Assembly (NCBI GenBank): GCA_948852945.1
Contig: CAQPBJ010000002.1
Span: 58,561-122,560, forward strand
Origin: an uncultured Clostridia bacterium
GTDB lineage: Bacteria; Bacillota; Clostridia; TANB77; CAG-508
Reading direction: 5' to 3'
DNA length: 64,000 nucleotides
Below the pieces are notes generated by a model that saw only the letters and a list, made by a program, of their open reading frames with translations, was not told where the DNA came from and did not search any database. Made by a program: the position numbers and the translations under genes. Numbering within the stretch: position 1 is the stretch's first letter; each line of letters begins with the position of its first letter. Positions 13,901 to 20,089 of this stretch are shown here, piece after piece.

Positions 13901-16900
13901 GAAGTTGCTGTTAAACTATCACCATTTTCTAATGTAATTGTATTTGTAAAATAACCACCTGCTATAAACCCACCATCAGTTGTTCCTGCAACAGATTGAA
14001 TATAGTCATTATTTTCAGCTCCAAATTTAACTGTTTTCTTTATTACCGGATCAGGAACTGGGTATTCTTCTAATCTAAATATAATACCATCACTATTATT
14101 ATTACCAACAATTTTAGTTCCATCTTCTAATGAAATTGTTTGATTATATGTTCCTGTTATTAAAATTTCTTCATTTGATCTTCTCACCATGCAATTAGGA
14201 TATTCATTTCCTGTACCATGTGTTTGTTTTGCCCATAGTAGTTTTCCATCTTTATTATATTTGAATATAATTCCTTCTAATTCTGATCTAGAAATCACTT
14301 GTCCATTTTCTAATGTCATATTAGCTCCGATTATACCACTAGCTAATATCGCTCCATCATCAACCTCTAATAAAGAATAAATATCCTCACTACCACCAGT
14401 AAATATATATTTATACCATTCAAGCTCAAAATTTCTATCATATTTTAATAGCAGTGCATCTTCATTATTGTTATATGCATCAGTTAATACTTCACCATTA
14501 TCTAAAGTAATTGTACCTGAGAACTTTCCTCCTAGTAATAATCCACCATCAGAAGTTTCTAGCACATCATTAATATAATTATCAACTTGTTTGTACCACT
14601 CTATTTCTCCTAATAAATCATATTTTATTGTTATTCCATCAGGTCCATTACTTGATGTTAACTCATCGCCATTTTTTAATGTCATTGTTTCTTGGAAATA
14701 TCCATAAGCAATTATTCCACCGTCTTTTGCTAATTTTATCTTTAATTTATCCCAAGAAGCACCTCCTATTCTGTCAAACCAGTCTACTTCTTGATTTACA
14801 TCATATTTTACTATTATCGCATCAGCTTGACCTGTTGTTGAAACACTATCTCCATTTTCTAATTTAATAGTGCCATATGATTCTATTACAACTGCAGTTC
14901 CACCATCTCCGGTTTCAATCACACCAGTTAAAAACTGGTTCCACCATCCACCATATTCTTTATGCCATTCTAGTTCACCTGCTTGTCCATATTTCAATAC
15001 TAAACCATTTGTACATTGAGCATCTGATGGAGAAATTGCAGTTACTTTATCTCCATTTTCTAAAGTAATTGTACCTTTGAAGTTTACTCCTACTAATACT
15101 CCACCATCGCTTGTACCACATATAGAAACACCAGTATCTGCATAGGTATCACCAATTTGTTTATACCACTCTAGTTGATTTTTTCTATTATATTTCAATA
15201 CTAAAATATCGCTATCACCTTTAGATGTAATTGTATCACCGTTTTTTAATGTAATTGTGTCTTTAAAACTTCCAATTGCAACAACTCCACCATCTGTTGT
15301 CGTTGATATTTTTTCTAAAGATCCAGAACTAGATGTACCTAAAACATCATATAATTCAAGAGTAGAATTTGTTAATCCTTCTCTTGTAGCTCCTATACCA
15401 AAATAATATTCATTTCCTTGTATATCATATCTATCATCTGCGTATACTTCTACTGCTTTATAAAAACCTTCTTTTAAATCCGCAGATAATTCTCCATTTT
15501 CATTTGTTGTAATACAATAATATTCTTTTCCATCTATTATTTCTTTTGTACCTAGAATATTTCCCTTACTATCTTTAGCAAGAGTTTCTCCCTCATCCAT
15601 ATTATAAATAGCAAACTTCGCACCTGGTAAAAGCTCTGCTGTTGTTCCATCTCTTTTTACTAATCTAAATGATGGGCTATCTTCTATTATTAAGTTTACT
15701 TTATCGTTTTCAATAGTATATGTTTTTGCAGTTTGACCTTCAGACAATTCTTCTATAAATTGTAATTTTCCGCCAACTGCTTGTACTTTAAAAATAATAT
15801 CTTTTATTTTTGCATAACCTTCTGGTGCATATATTTCTTTTAATGTATATGTACAATTTAAGTCTTTTCCTTCAACATATTGATATAAATTAGAAATTAC
15901 TATTTTTCCATTTTCATCTGAGGTATATTCTCCAAGAACATTCTCATCTTTTAATAGTTTAAATTTAGCACCTGCAACTACTGTTCCTATTTCGCCTCTT
16001 TTAACTTTTGTTATATCCAATATATATGTAGGAATTTTTTCAAGCTCTAATCCTAAATTTATTACAGGTATATCATCAATAATTTGAATCGAACTTTCTT
16101 TTACTTCTCCATCATTAATAACTACTTTTAATTTGCCATCATCTGCTACAGTAAATTTTACGGATTGTAAATAATACCCGTCTGCTTTTACTGTTTCTAA
16201 TGTATATTCTTCATTTTCATATATACCTACTACTGTTACTTCTCCATTTTTATCTGTCACTAAACTTTTTCCACTCTTAGGCATTCCTTTTCCTATTAAT
16301 CTATATCTTATATTAGACAATTTTTCGCCAGTAGTCTTTTCATATGTTACTATTTTTATATTAGGAAGAACTTTGTCTTCAACTGCCATTGATAATTTAT
16401 AACCATTATCATCTTTAGTAACATTTAAATTTGTTCCATTTCTCAATGTTCCAGAAATTAAAGTAGCTTCAAATTGTCCCGCCTCATTTATAGTAGTTCT
16501 AAATTTTATTTCTTCTTGATTTAGTTCATATTGAGCAACAGTTTTTATTTCTTTTACTATATATGTTTTATCTACAAATATGTTTTTTAATAAAATTTTT
16601 CCCTCTGCATTAGTTACTCTTGCTTTTTCTTCATCTGTTCCATCTTCAATAATTAAATATGTTGCTTGTGGTACTATTTTTTCTGAATCTTTTTGATATT
16701 TTGTTATTTCTAAATCAAACTGTTTTGCTATCATAAAACCAAGTTTATTTGGCTCAACATATGTTTTATATTTTCCTTCTTCTGTGTCTAAACTAAAATA
16801 CACTCCATGATGACTATAAGATACTTCGTTATAATTTAAGGCCTCTGGTATTTCAATATCATAAGTAAATTTATGAGTAACATCTCTTTGCAATGAATAA

Positions 16901-19590
16901 TCCTCAAAAACAATTAAATATGATTTTACTTTTGACCAATCTTGAGGTATCTCTGCCCAATTGTTTGCTGTATCAGATAAATCTTTATTTGGTTCTAAAT
17001 TTTCTGAATAATATACTGTTACTTTATCTTTTAGTTCATCTGGAACTTTAATTCCTTCGCTTGTCATTTTTGCATCAAACTCTGAATTCATATTTGCATT
17101 ACTTATTGCATATTTATTTCCTTTAGCTGGTACTTTTCCTAAAATAACAATATCACTTATAGTATTTTTATATCCATTTTTAATTTCTAATTCTACAGTT
17201 GCTTTTCTTTGTCCTTTATCAATAATTGCATTTTGTGGTGCAATAGCTATACTTCCATTGTCATCATAATTAGTAGCTACTTGATTTGTTAATAATGTTC
17301 CTGGTGACACTAAATTTAAAGTTAATGTTGTTCTATTAACATTTTCAGTTACATTTAAATTTCCATTTATATCATATATATCTTGAGCTTTAGAAGAATA
17401 ATTTTCACAATTCTCATTACTTGCATATAATTCTACATTTCTTGAAATAGTTACAAGTTTAGGATCTGGCGTAATATTGCAATTTATTGTTATTTCAAAT
17501 GCTGCAGGATTTTCATTTTCAGTAATAATCTTTATAAATGTTTCACCATTTTCTTCATATGTTTCATAGCTCATAATAGATACATTATGATTATTTATAG
17601 TTACATTATTTATTTCTAAATCTATTATTTCTTTAGGTAATTTTACTAAAAATACACCATTTTTCCACTTTTCACGATTATCATATGAACTTGCCTCTGT
17701 AACTATTTTCATTTCAATATTTTCTTCTGTTACCTGAGTGGATAAAATTGTTTTACTCATAGTTAATTTTGCCAAAGAAGAAGATCCTTCATAATTTGCC
17801 GTATGTACTGTTATACTCTTTGGTTCACCATTCATATCAGAATACACTGTTGACTTTATATTTGCAAATTTATTAAATTCTTCTAATGAATAATTTTCTA
17901 TAAAGAAATCATCATTTAATTCTTTTACATTATAAATATTCACTCTTGAACGTGGTTTTACAGCACTTGTTTCTATTCTTACATGATCTATAGGTTCTGA
18001 ATATTTGTATGGATGTAATTTAGTATATTTTCCCCAGTTACTGCTAGTAAAAGTTTCTATTAATTCATCTGTATCATTATTATATACTTTAATATAGCCA
18101 TCTGAATATAAGCTATTATTGCAATTACTAAAATATATTCCAATATTTGAAGTAAACCCATCCATAGATACTTCAGTATTATCATCTTTTACTAAAATAT
18201 CTGCTTCTGTGTTCTTCATTGCTGTTTTATTCATTTTTCCTTCATCATGATATCCATTATATATTCCCCAGTAAACTTCATAAGTTTCTTTAGAATCTGT
18301 AGATATTCCATTATATAGCTTTAGTACATTATCCTTTACAATAACATATCTTTCTGGATTATACACAAGTTTTCCAGCAAATACATCAAATTTTGGTTCT
18401 TCTCCACTAATTTTTGTAAAGATTATTTGTACATTATTCATAGCAACATTTGATATATATGGATTATCAAATTCTTCATTTGGATTATTAAATCCTTCAT
18501 ACACTGCTTTAGTCTTAAATAATGCCTCTACCGAATCTCTTCCTATACTTTTATATGCCTCTAATGGATATGTCACTGTTACATTAAAGTTCGTATATCT
18601 TCTAGAATCTTTCCAGTAGTAAACATTTTTAATAATTTTTCCGTTTTCGTCAGTAGTTGCAAATTTTGTTATCACTGCTTTTTTAGTTTCTGGATCATAT
18701 TGACAATCTGCATCTTTTGCAGATACTCTAATTGCATCATATCCATTTAATTGTGGTACATCTATTTCAATTTTTGCTTTATTAACAAAAGCATCACATT
18801 TAGTTTCTCTTATTATAGATTCAAAATTTAAATTTACCTCATCACTTTCTCCGTCAATCATCTTATCAAGTTCATACTCTTTAGTCTCAGTAATAACTTC
18901 TGCTTCAACTGTTGCATACCAATCCATATTAAACTCTACTGTTTTTTCTACAGGAGTTTCTGTTCCATCAGGCGCAACATGTGTACCAGTCAATGTTATA
19001 CTATTTATTTGACTATAATTATTAATATTATTTCCAAGAGCATCTAATCTTGTTGTATTGTATGAATAATTTCCTGATTTAACTACACCTGTTAACAATC
19101 TCTGTGTTCCAGTATTTAAATCATTAAATAAAATTTCCTTAACATTTTGTCCAATGGCATTTGCTCTTATATCGTTATCTTTAGGAATTGCAGCTTCAAA
19201 ATACAAGTTTTTAGAATTTATTTGAATTCTTCCATCCTTCAAATATCCTTGACCTTGAATTTTTAAATTCATGTACAAGGTATCTTGATTTCCTACTTCT
19301 CTACAAGTTCCACGTACTCCTTCAGCATATCCATCACCATCTAAGTCACGTAAAAAGAACACGTCAAAATTGACATATTCTGAGTTTGTAGCTTCATCGC
19401 CATCTTGAACTCTATCATATGTCATAGCACGTGCTAATTCTCCACTTATTTGATTGTTTCCAGCAAGATTTTTTGATTTAAAAATTACTCCACATGAAAT
19501 TCCTAACAATAGCAAAATAACTGTAGTAATAGTTAATAACCTCGCTTTTTTGTTTTTCATACCATTTTTTAACTTTTGTAATAATGACAT
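1972..19590 (-). CDS. Giant repeat-rich surface protein, 5872 residues (SpaA, propeller and MucBP repeats)
   Basis: An N-terminal hydrophobic segment (residues ~17-38) acts as signal or anchor. Order after that: an N-terminal module with GQGYLKDGRI shared with the 1770- and 1666-aa proteins (~40-950); four SpaA/Cna-B-like domains (~960-1400); 14 propeller-blade units (~1415-2275); a GGTISG segment and a fifth SpaA-like domain (~2287-2475); ten MucBP-like repeats; twenty-five 71-residue NYLEK repeats; nine more MucBP-like repeats; a DUF11-like domain; and a membrane helix ending in KKK. MucBP domains are known from mucus-binding adhesins and SpaA-like domains from pilins, where they often carry isopeptide bonds. 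A role as a very long adhesin or fibre is inferred. There is no LPXTG. Ribosome binding site: GAGAGGT. Confidence 0.85.
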   Translation of the reverse strand: MSLLQKLKNGMKNKKARLLTITTVILLLLGISCGVIFKSKNLAGNNQISGELARAMTYDRVQDGDEATNSEYVNFDVFFLRDLDGDGYAEGVRGTCREVGNQDTLYMNLKIQGQGYLKDGRIQINSKNLYFEAAIPKDNDIRANAIGQNVKEILFNDLNTGTQRLLTGVVKSGNYSYNTTRLDALGNNINNYSQINSITLTGTHVAPDGTETPVEKTVEFNMDWYATVEAEVITETKEYELDKMIDGESDEVNLNFESIIRETKCDAFVNKAKIEIDVPQLNGYDAIRVSAKDADCQYDPETKKAVITKFATTDENGKIIKNVYYWKDSRRYTNFNVTVTYPLEAYKSIGRDSVEALFKTKAVYEGFNNPNEEFDNPYISNVAMNNVQIIFTKISGEEPKFDVFAGKLVYNPERYVIVKDNVLKLYNGISTDSKETYEVYWGIYNGYHDEGKMNKTAMKNTEADILVKDDNTEVSMDGFTSNIGIYFSNCNNSLYSDGYIKVYNNDTDELIETFTSSNWGKYTKLHPYKYSEPIDHVRIETSAVKPRSRVNIYNVKELNDDFFIENYSLEEFNKFANIKSTVYSDMNGEPKSITVHTANYEGSSSLAKLTMSKTILSTQVTEENIEMKIVTEASSYDNREKWKNGVFLVKLPKEIIDLEINNVTINNHNVSIMSYETYEENGETFIKIITENENPAAFEITINCNITPDPKLVTISRNVELYASNENCENYSSKAQDIYDINGNLNVTENVNRTTLTLNLVSPGTLLTNQVATNYDDNGSIAIAPQNAIIDKGQRKATVELEIKNGYKNTISDIVILGKVPAKGNKYAISNANMNSEFDAKMTSEGIKVPDELKDKVTVYYSENLEPNKDLSDTANNWAEIPQDWSKVKSYLIVFEDYSLQRDVTHKFTYDIEIPEALNYNEVSYSHHGVYFSLDTEEGKYKTYVEPNKLGFMIAKQFDLEITKYQKDSEKIVPQATYLIIEDGTDEEKARVTNAEGKILLKNIFVDKTYIVKEIKTVAQYELNQEEIKFRTTINEAGQFEATLISGTLRNGTNLNVTKDDNGYKLSMAVEDKVLPNIKIVTYEKTTGEKLSNIRYRLIGKGMPKSGKSLVTDKNGEVTVVGIYENEEYTLETVKADGYYLQSVKFTVADDGKLKVVINDGEVKESSIQIIDDIPVINLGLELEKIPTYILDITKVKRGEIGTVVAGAKFKLLKDENVLGEYTSDENGKIVISNLYQYVEGKDLNCTYTLKEIYAPEGYAKIKDIIFKVQAVGGKLQFIEELSEGQTAKTYTIENDKVNLIIEDSPSFRLVKRDGTTAELLPGAKFAIYNMDEGETLAKDSKGNILGTKEIIDGKEYYCITTNENGELSADLKEGFYKAVEVYADDRYDIQGNEYYFGIGATREGLTNSTLELYDVLGTSSSGSLEKISTTTDGGVVAIGSFKDTITLKNGDTITSKGDSDILVLKYNRKNQLEWYKQIGDTYADTGVSICGTSDGGVLVGVNFKGTITLENGDKVTAISPSDAQCTNGLVLKYGQAGELEWHKEYGGWWNQFLTGVIETGDGGTAVVIESYGTIKLENGDSVSTTGQADAIIVKYDVNQEVDWFDRIGGASWDKLKIKLAKDGGIIAYGYFQETMTLKNGDELTSSNGPDGITIKYDLLGEIEWYKQVDNYINDVLETSDGGLLLGGKFSGTITLDNGEVLTDAYNNNEDALLLKYDRNFELEWYKYIFTGGSEDIYSLLEVDDGAILASGIIGANMTLENGQVISRSELEGIIFKYNKDGKLLWAKQTHGTGNEYPNCMVRRSNEEILITGTYNQTISLEDGTKIVGNNNSDGIIFRLEEYPVPDPVIKKTVKFGAENNDYIQSVAGTTDGGFIAGGYFTNTITLENGDSLTATSEENGIILKYNKDGKLEWYKQLAGTSASSINGVAQKEDGSIIVAGRFQGTITIDGLQICTSAGGKDGIILEFTSEAELKWHKQIGGTGADEIFSVAASSDGGIIVGGEFNGTVLLDSGVNVTATSGADGIILKYDADGKFEYYRKVKGNNYDTIRSVAETTDGGIVAGGYYQGQVTLNNGDTLPIGGQNDGLILKYNKNGDLDWYKRVGDYGWFDYIYTVAPTSDGGIVAGGAFNWSFVLDNGETVSPASGGALGQDGLLLKYSKDGELQWYRKVSTGGADDCIYSVTETKDEGILLGAKKGTVGYIEKWNKDGKAMWNKELKGSGSTVINSIAESGKDTIIVGGYFDGNLTTVEEEKVLTSNGNADAFITKISAEMGMREVEELEVNNYLKEFKITTNVKEVSGTKGGTISGSNQPKYEVLMYGDSSTKEIKIVPDAGYELISVTVNDEEHKFETLADGSYIMPLFTDVREDKNIVATFALTNSKITINKVDSKTNEKLVGAKFRIEQIEKYDSASSVEFSPMEVESNSEGQVITQVPFGKYKITELVAPEGYWLNEEPTTIEFRQDGVKEFDIPNERKGKVTVHHYIKGTTTALAEDEVSDYRPNDAYTTVPKVDFEKYELEKDENGEYIIPSNAVGTYTSEDIVVTYYYVKKSIPLVVKHYIEGTEISVPLADGSLAEDEIYNGQEGQEYQTSSKENIDWKYELVEEPKNKNGVYQFPQVDVVYYYKLKEYNITTEVQEHEEIDSFGQTILVKGGTISGEGKKPFETVNIGENSVKDIIIQADEGYIIKSISYRIVIGNHIRHNTIEVGDNVTRYALYKFNNVTGDIHVQVIFEKLQGTVTVHHYIEGTTNKVPLKDGTEAPDEIKKGNIGYEYVTSANKDVSKKYRLVEEPANASGNYIEGNIEVIYYYRAIPAKVTVHHYIEGTTTKLAEDEVINGFVTEDYTTSVADVDNKYELVATPANSKGTMTEDEIVVTYYYRLKDTSVVVHYYKEGTTESLSADVTIEGKVDDEYTTTSATDIPSKYELVDVPSNANGTMTVAQTVVTYYYRLKETGVIVHYYKEGTTENLSDDVTITGRVDDTYTTSSATDIPSAYELVAEPENKNGTMTESQIVVIYYYRPKETSVLVHHYIEETTTSLSDDVTIDGRVFDEYETEVATDIPDKYELLSEPENKTGNMKEEQIVVTYYYKLKDTSVLVHHYLEGTTTQLSNDVTINGKVDDEYTTTVANDIPNKYELVEEPENKAGTMTIEQIEVTYYYRLKDTKVTVHHYIEGTTTKLAEDIVTEGKVDDMYVTGVSPNVPSKYEVVAIPANAQGTMTVEEIVVTYYYRLKDTSVLVHHYIKGTETPLSADVTINGKVDDNYTTTVASDIPDYYELVEEPENKTGTMVEEQTVVTYYYKLKEYSYVVNYLEKGINKELHTQKQGLSYIYGTQIDANLEKISIDGYNFDSFDKETLTITNEENVINIYYTKRTDLNYKVNYLEKDTNKILNPQKVVNNMTFGDIVKGEEEVINIDGYNLEYVDTTDLEITTSENIINIYYIKRNDLSYKVNYLEKDTNKELHTQKVVNNLEFETVIKSSDEVIEIDGYNYDSVDKDTLVISTSENVINIYYTKRNDLSYTVKYLEKDTNKELHTSKVVNNVEFETVIKTAEEVIDIDGYSYDSADKDELIITTGTNEITIYYTKLNGLSYTVNYLEKGTNKVIAPVKTQGNQVFESVITSSSEVIEIDGYNYDSVDKDTITITTGENVINIYYVKRTDLSYKVNYLEKTTNKVLNTQKIVNSVTFEDIINVSDEVITIDGYNYDSVDKDTLTISTSENIINIYYVKRNNLLYKVNYLEKDTDKVLSTQKVVNNVTFEDVITSSDEVIDIDGYNYDSVDKDTITITTGENVINIYYIKRNDLSYKVNYLEKDTDKVLHTQKVQNGMTFEATVNAANEVIEIDGYNYNSVDKDVLTIGVEENAINIYYVKRTDLSYKVNYLEKDTNKVLHAQKVQNGMTFEATVNTLEEVIAIDGYVYDSIDKESLVITTEENVINIYYTKKSDLSYKVNYLEKTTNKVLSTQKVVNNVKFESIINSADEVIDIDGYNYDSVDKATLSITTGENIINIYYVKRADLTYKVNYLEKTTNKVLSTQKVVNNVTFEDVITSSDEVITIDGYNYDSVDKDSLTITTGENAINIYYTKRTDLSYKVNYLEKDTNKVLHSQKIANNVEFEAKIKSSGEVIDIDGYNYNSVDKAELVITTGENIINIYYTKVTGLSYTVNYLEKGTDKVLNPAKITGNQVFETVVNSEDEVIEIDGYNYDSVDKELLTITTGENVVNIYYVKRSDLSYKVNYLEKDTSKVLSTQKVVNNVTFEDVINSEDEVIEINGYNYDSVDKATLSITTGENVINIYYAKRTDLSYKVNYLEKDTNKVLHTQKVQQGVKLEAIISSGDEVIEIAGYNYDSVDKDTITITTGENVINIYYTKRTDLSYKVNYLEKNTNKVLNTQKVVNNVVFESVVKSSDEVITIDGYDYDSANADTVVILVGENIINIYYTKRTDLSYKVNYLEKDTDKVLSTQKVVDSVTFEDVITSSDEVITIDGYDFDSVDKDELIITTGENVINIYYTKRVDLSYKVNYLEKGTNKVLNTQKVVNNVTFQDVITTEDEVIEIDGYNYNSVDKENLSITTEENVINIYYVKRNDLSYKVNYLEKDTGKVLSAQKIEENQEFESIIISKNEAIEIDGYTFDSADKDSLKISTGENIINLYYTKVNGLSYKVNYLEKGTNKVLSTQKVQDSMTFEDIVTSSDEVIDIDGYNYDSVDKDQLVITTGENVINIYYTKRTDLSYTVNYLEKGTNKVLSSQKLQGNMTFEDIVNSINEVITIDGYNYDLADKDTLTITIEENVINLYYTKRTDLSYIVNYLEKDTDKVLSTQKVVDSVTFEDVIASSDEVITIDGYDYDSVDKDSLTITTGENVINIYYTKRTDLSYKVNYLEKDTNKVLNPQKDQDGMRFAEVVNAVDEVIDIDGYTYDSADKPLLVIATGENTINLYYTKRIDLSYKVNYLEKDTDKVLSTQKVVNNVTFEDVIASSDEIITIDGYDYDSVDKDELVITTGENAINIYYTKRTDLSYTVNYLEKDTNKVLKDQKVVDNVTFEDVINSEDEVVDIYGYNFDSADKDTLTIQVKDNVINLYYTKKDATVIVHHYKEGTTEKVANDVTVTGKVGDDYETIVAEDLPSKYELALEPANKAGTMTEEQIEVIYYYKLKSTKVIVHHYEEGTTIKLSEDVEIEGLIDSTYTTTSADDIPIKYVLSQRPENATGIMTEEVIEVTYYYAVKDAELNIYYLEKDTDIELAKPEKQTGKVGEMYRTDAKEIEGYTLVENSGNTTGQLEVEPLTVIYYYLQNTRATVQYIDITTGEILDERTDEGLVGDEFVTETKNFTDYILVSEPEQKTVNMTKEEIVLKYYYLHISGGVIEQHIDVISGDVLYNGTHEGNEGDEYNILSKTFTGYDLVEDRLPSNSEGYMTVRPITVTYYYIHRAKVTTQYIDKTTGNRIDEDIVENGHEEDPYTTENKVFEGYKLIQVPENSNGNMTKEDIVVKYYYVPESAGVVERHLDILTDEPLVEERHYYGYAEDSYETEAKQILGYDLVKERYPENATGKMTKEEIVVTYYYSRKTQVQVKYIDKITGQEVAEEVVIDGHKGDAYTTEEKAITGYDLVEVPTNKEGTMTDDVTEVIYYYAKPAKVVVNYYDIDTKETIAAEEVIDGHESDEYETVQKEIKYYNLVEVPENKAGNMTVEDIVVNYYYKKKDFNLKVEKQVKEIAYNGQVLSVNGNIGKVELDKSGIATAEVVVTYEIKVTNTAQLKGGAELIENIPNGMTMNEADNKTWVIHEDTAILSVEDLEPGQERSYIAVMRWTPSEDNLGMKENIAEIVKVDNEAGFEEITIEDNKGKADLVISIKTGAEDDNTIVKLAILAIFAILGITVTVIIKKK
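2505..4374 (-). repeat. C-terminal MucBP-like block (9 repeats)
   Basis: Nine repeats of about 65-70 residues end in YYY motifs (for example VTYYYAVKD). The first two resemble the VHHY repeats of the N-terminal block. The last seven are more diverged, with QYID, RHLD or KYID starts alternating, and resemble classical MucBP domains most closely. Confidence 0.75.
4375..9697 (-). repeat. 25 tandem 213-bp repeats (71-residue NYLEK units)
   Basis: I count 25 consecutive units. Nearly all are exactly 71 residues, and the block length of about 5.3 kb agrees. Each runs from LSYKVNYLEKDTNK through TFEDVITSSDEVI, IDGYNYDSVDKD and TTGENVINIYYTKRTD. Several units (about 7, 11, 17, 22, 24) are almost the same, which suggests recent duplication or gene conversion. 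Copy number is a likely source of variation between strains and of assembly error. Confidence 0.85.
9698..12160 (-). repeat. N-terminal MucBP-like block (10 VHHY repeats plus an insert)
   Basis: Ten repeats of about 68-78 residues start with VHHY or VHYY, contain KYELV and end in VTYYYRLKD. An unrelated segment with KGGTISGEG (about 11400-11700) lies between repeats two and three. It resembles the GGTISG segment before the fifth SpaA-like domain. Confidence 0.75.
12765..15340 (-). repeat. 14 propeller-blade repeats
   Basis: Fourteen units of about 60 residues follow the pattern TTDGGxxAGGxFxGTITLxNGD, then DGIILKYNKDGKLEWYKQ. This resembles SBBP-type beta-propeller repeats of secreted bacterial proteins. 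A proline-bearing linker (EEYPVPDPVIKK, about 14045-14080) splits them after unit seven, which suggests two seven-bladed propellers. Units 13 and 14 are degenerate. Confidence 0.7.
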
Positions 19591-19636
19591 TTTTGACCTC
19601 TCTTCAAAATAATTATTAATTTAAATATTAATTTTT

Positions 19637-19664
19637 ATTTTAAATACTTATATAGGTCTGTCAA
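19637..19664 (-). promoter_or_regulatory. Promoter of the 5872-residue protein gene
   Basis: On the minus strand TTGACA (19664-19659) is followed after 16 bases by TAAAAT (19642-19637), about 47 bases before the ATG. The same TTGACAG start and 16-base spacing to TAAAAT occur upstream of the 1770-aa gene. Confidence 0.55.
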
Positions 19665-19911
19665 TATCATTTTTTTCAACATTTATAGACAAAATAATTC
19701 ATATAAATGACCAAAGTCAGCAAATTACATGTAAAGCTACGTATCTATGCTTTTATATAAAAAACACATATATTTTTAATCTCTTTTACTTTACAAACTC
19801 ACAAAATTCTTACGGCAATACACAGTTTTATTGGTTTTTAAAAAAGATTTAAACAATTTATCCACAAGAAAAAAGAGATTTTAAAATTATCAACACTATA
19901 CTAAAATAACA
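19665..19911. other. Upstream region of the giant gene, no gene seen
   Basis: This AT-rich DNA carries a consensus DnaA box (TTATCCACA, 19858-19866), a TTACATGTAA palindrome (about 19726-19735) and a TTACGGCAAT motif (about 19810). I see no open frame or clear RNA gene. Confidence 0.45.
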
Positions 19912-20076
19912 ACACACAGGTATTAATATATAATTTTCAAAATTTTGCTCTTCGCAATCTCCGAATAAAAAACTCCGTTTTTATATTGTAGATTGCTCAA
20001 ATTCGCACTTCGGCACAAAGTGCCTTCGTTTGGTCGCTAGCGCAATTTTAAAAATTATATATTAATACCTGTGTGT
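19912..20076. repeat. Structured interspersed element, copy 1
   Basis: The arms starting ACACACAGGTATTAATATAT (from 19912) and their inverted copy ending at 20076 match over about 26 bases, then a C/T change and AAAATT. Between them lies the conserved core: TTTTGCTCTTCGCAAT, a hairpin around AAAAACTCCGTTTTT, GATTGCTCAAATTCGCACTTC, an apical hairpin GGCAC-AAA-GTGCC, and TTCGTTTGGTCGCTAGCGCA. It begins about 14 bases after the addB stop codon. The arms occur nowhere else in the window. Confidence 0.8.
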
Positions 20077-20089
20077 ATCATTTTATATT

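Noticed and set aside
19858..19866. Replication origin suggested by the DnaA boxes
   Set aside because: Only isolated boxes are present, with no dnaA, dnaN or parAB nearby and no box cluster.
19912..20076. Element copies as miniature inverted-repeat transposons (MITEs)
   Set aside because: MITEs have the same terminal inverted repeats in each copy and short direct target repeats. Here the outer arms differ at each locus and I see no direct repeats.
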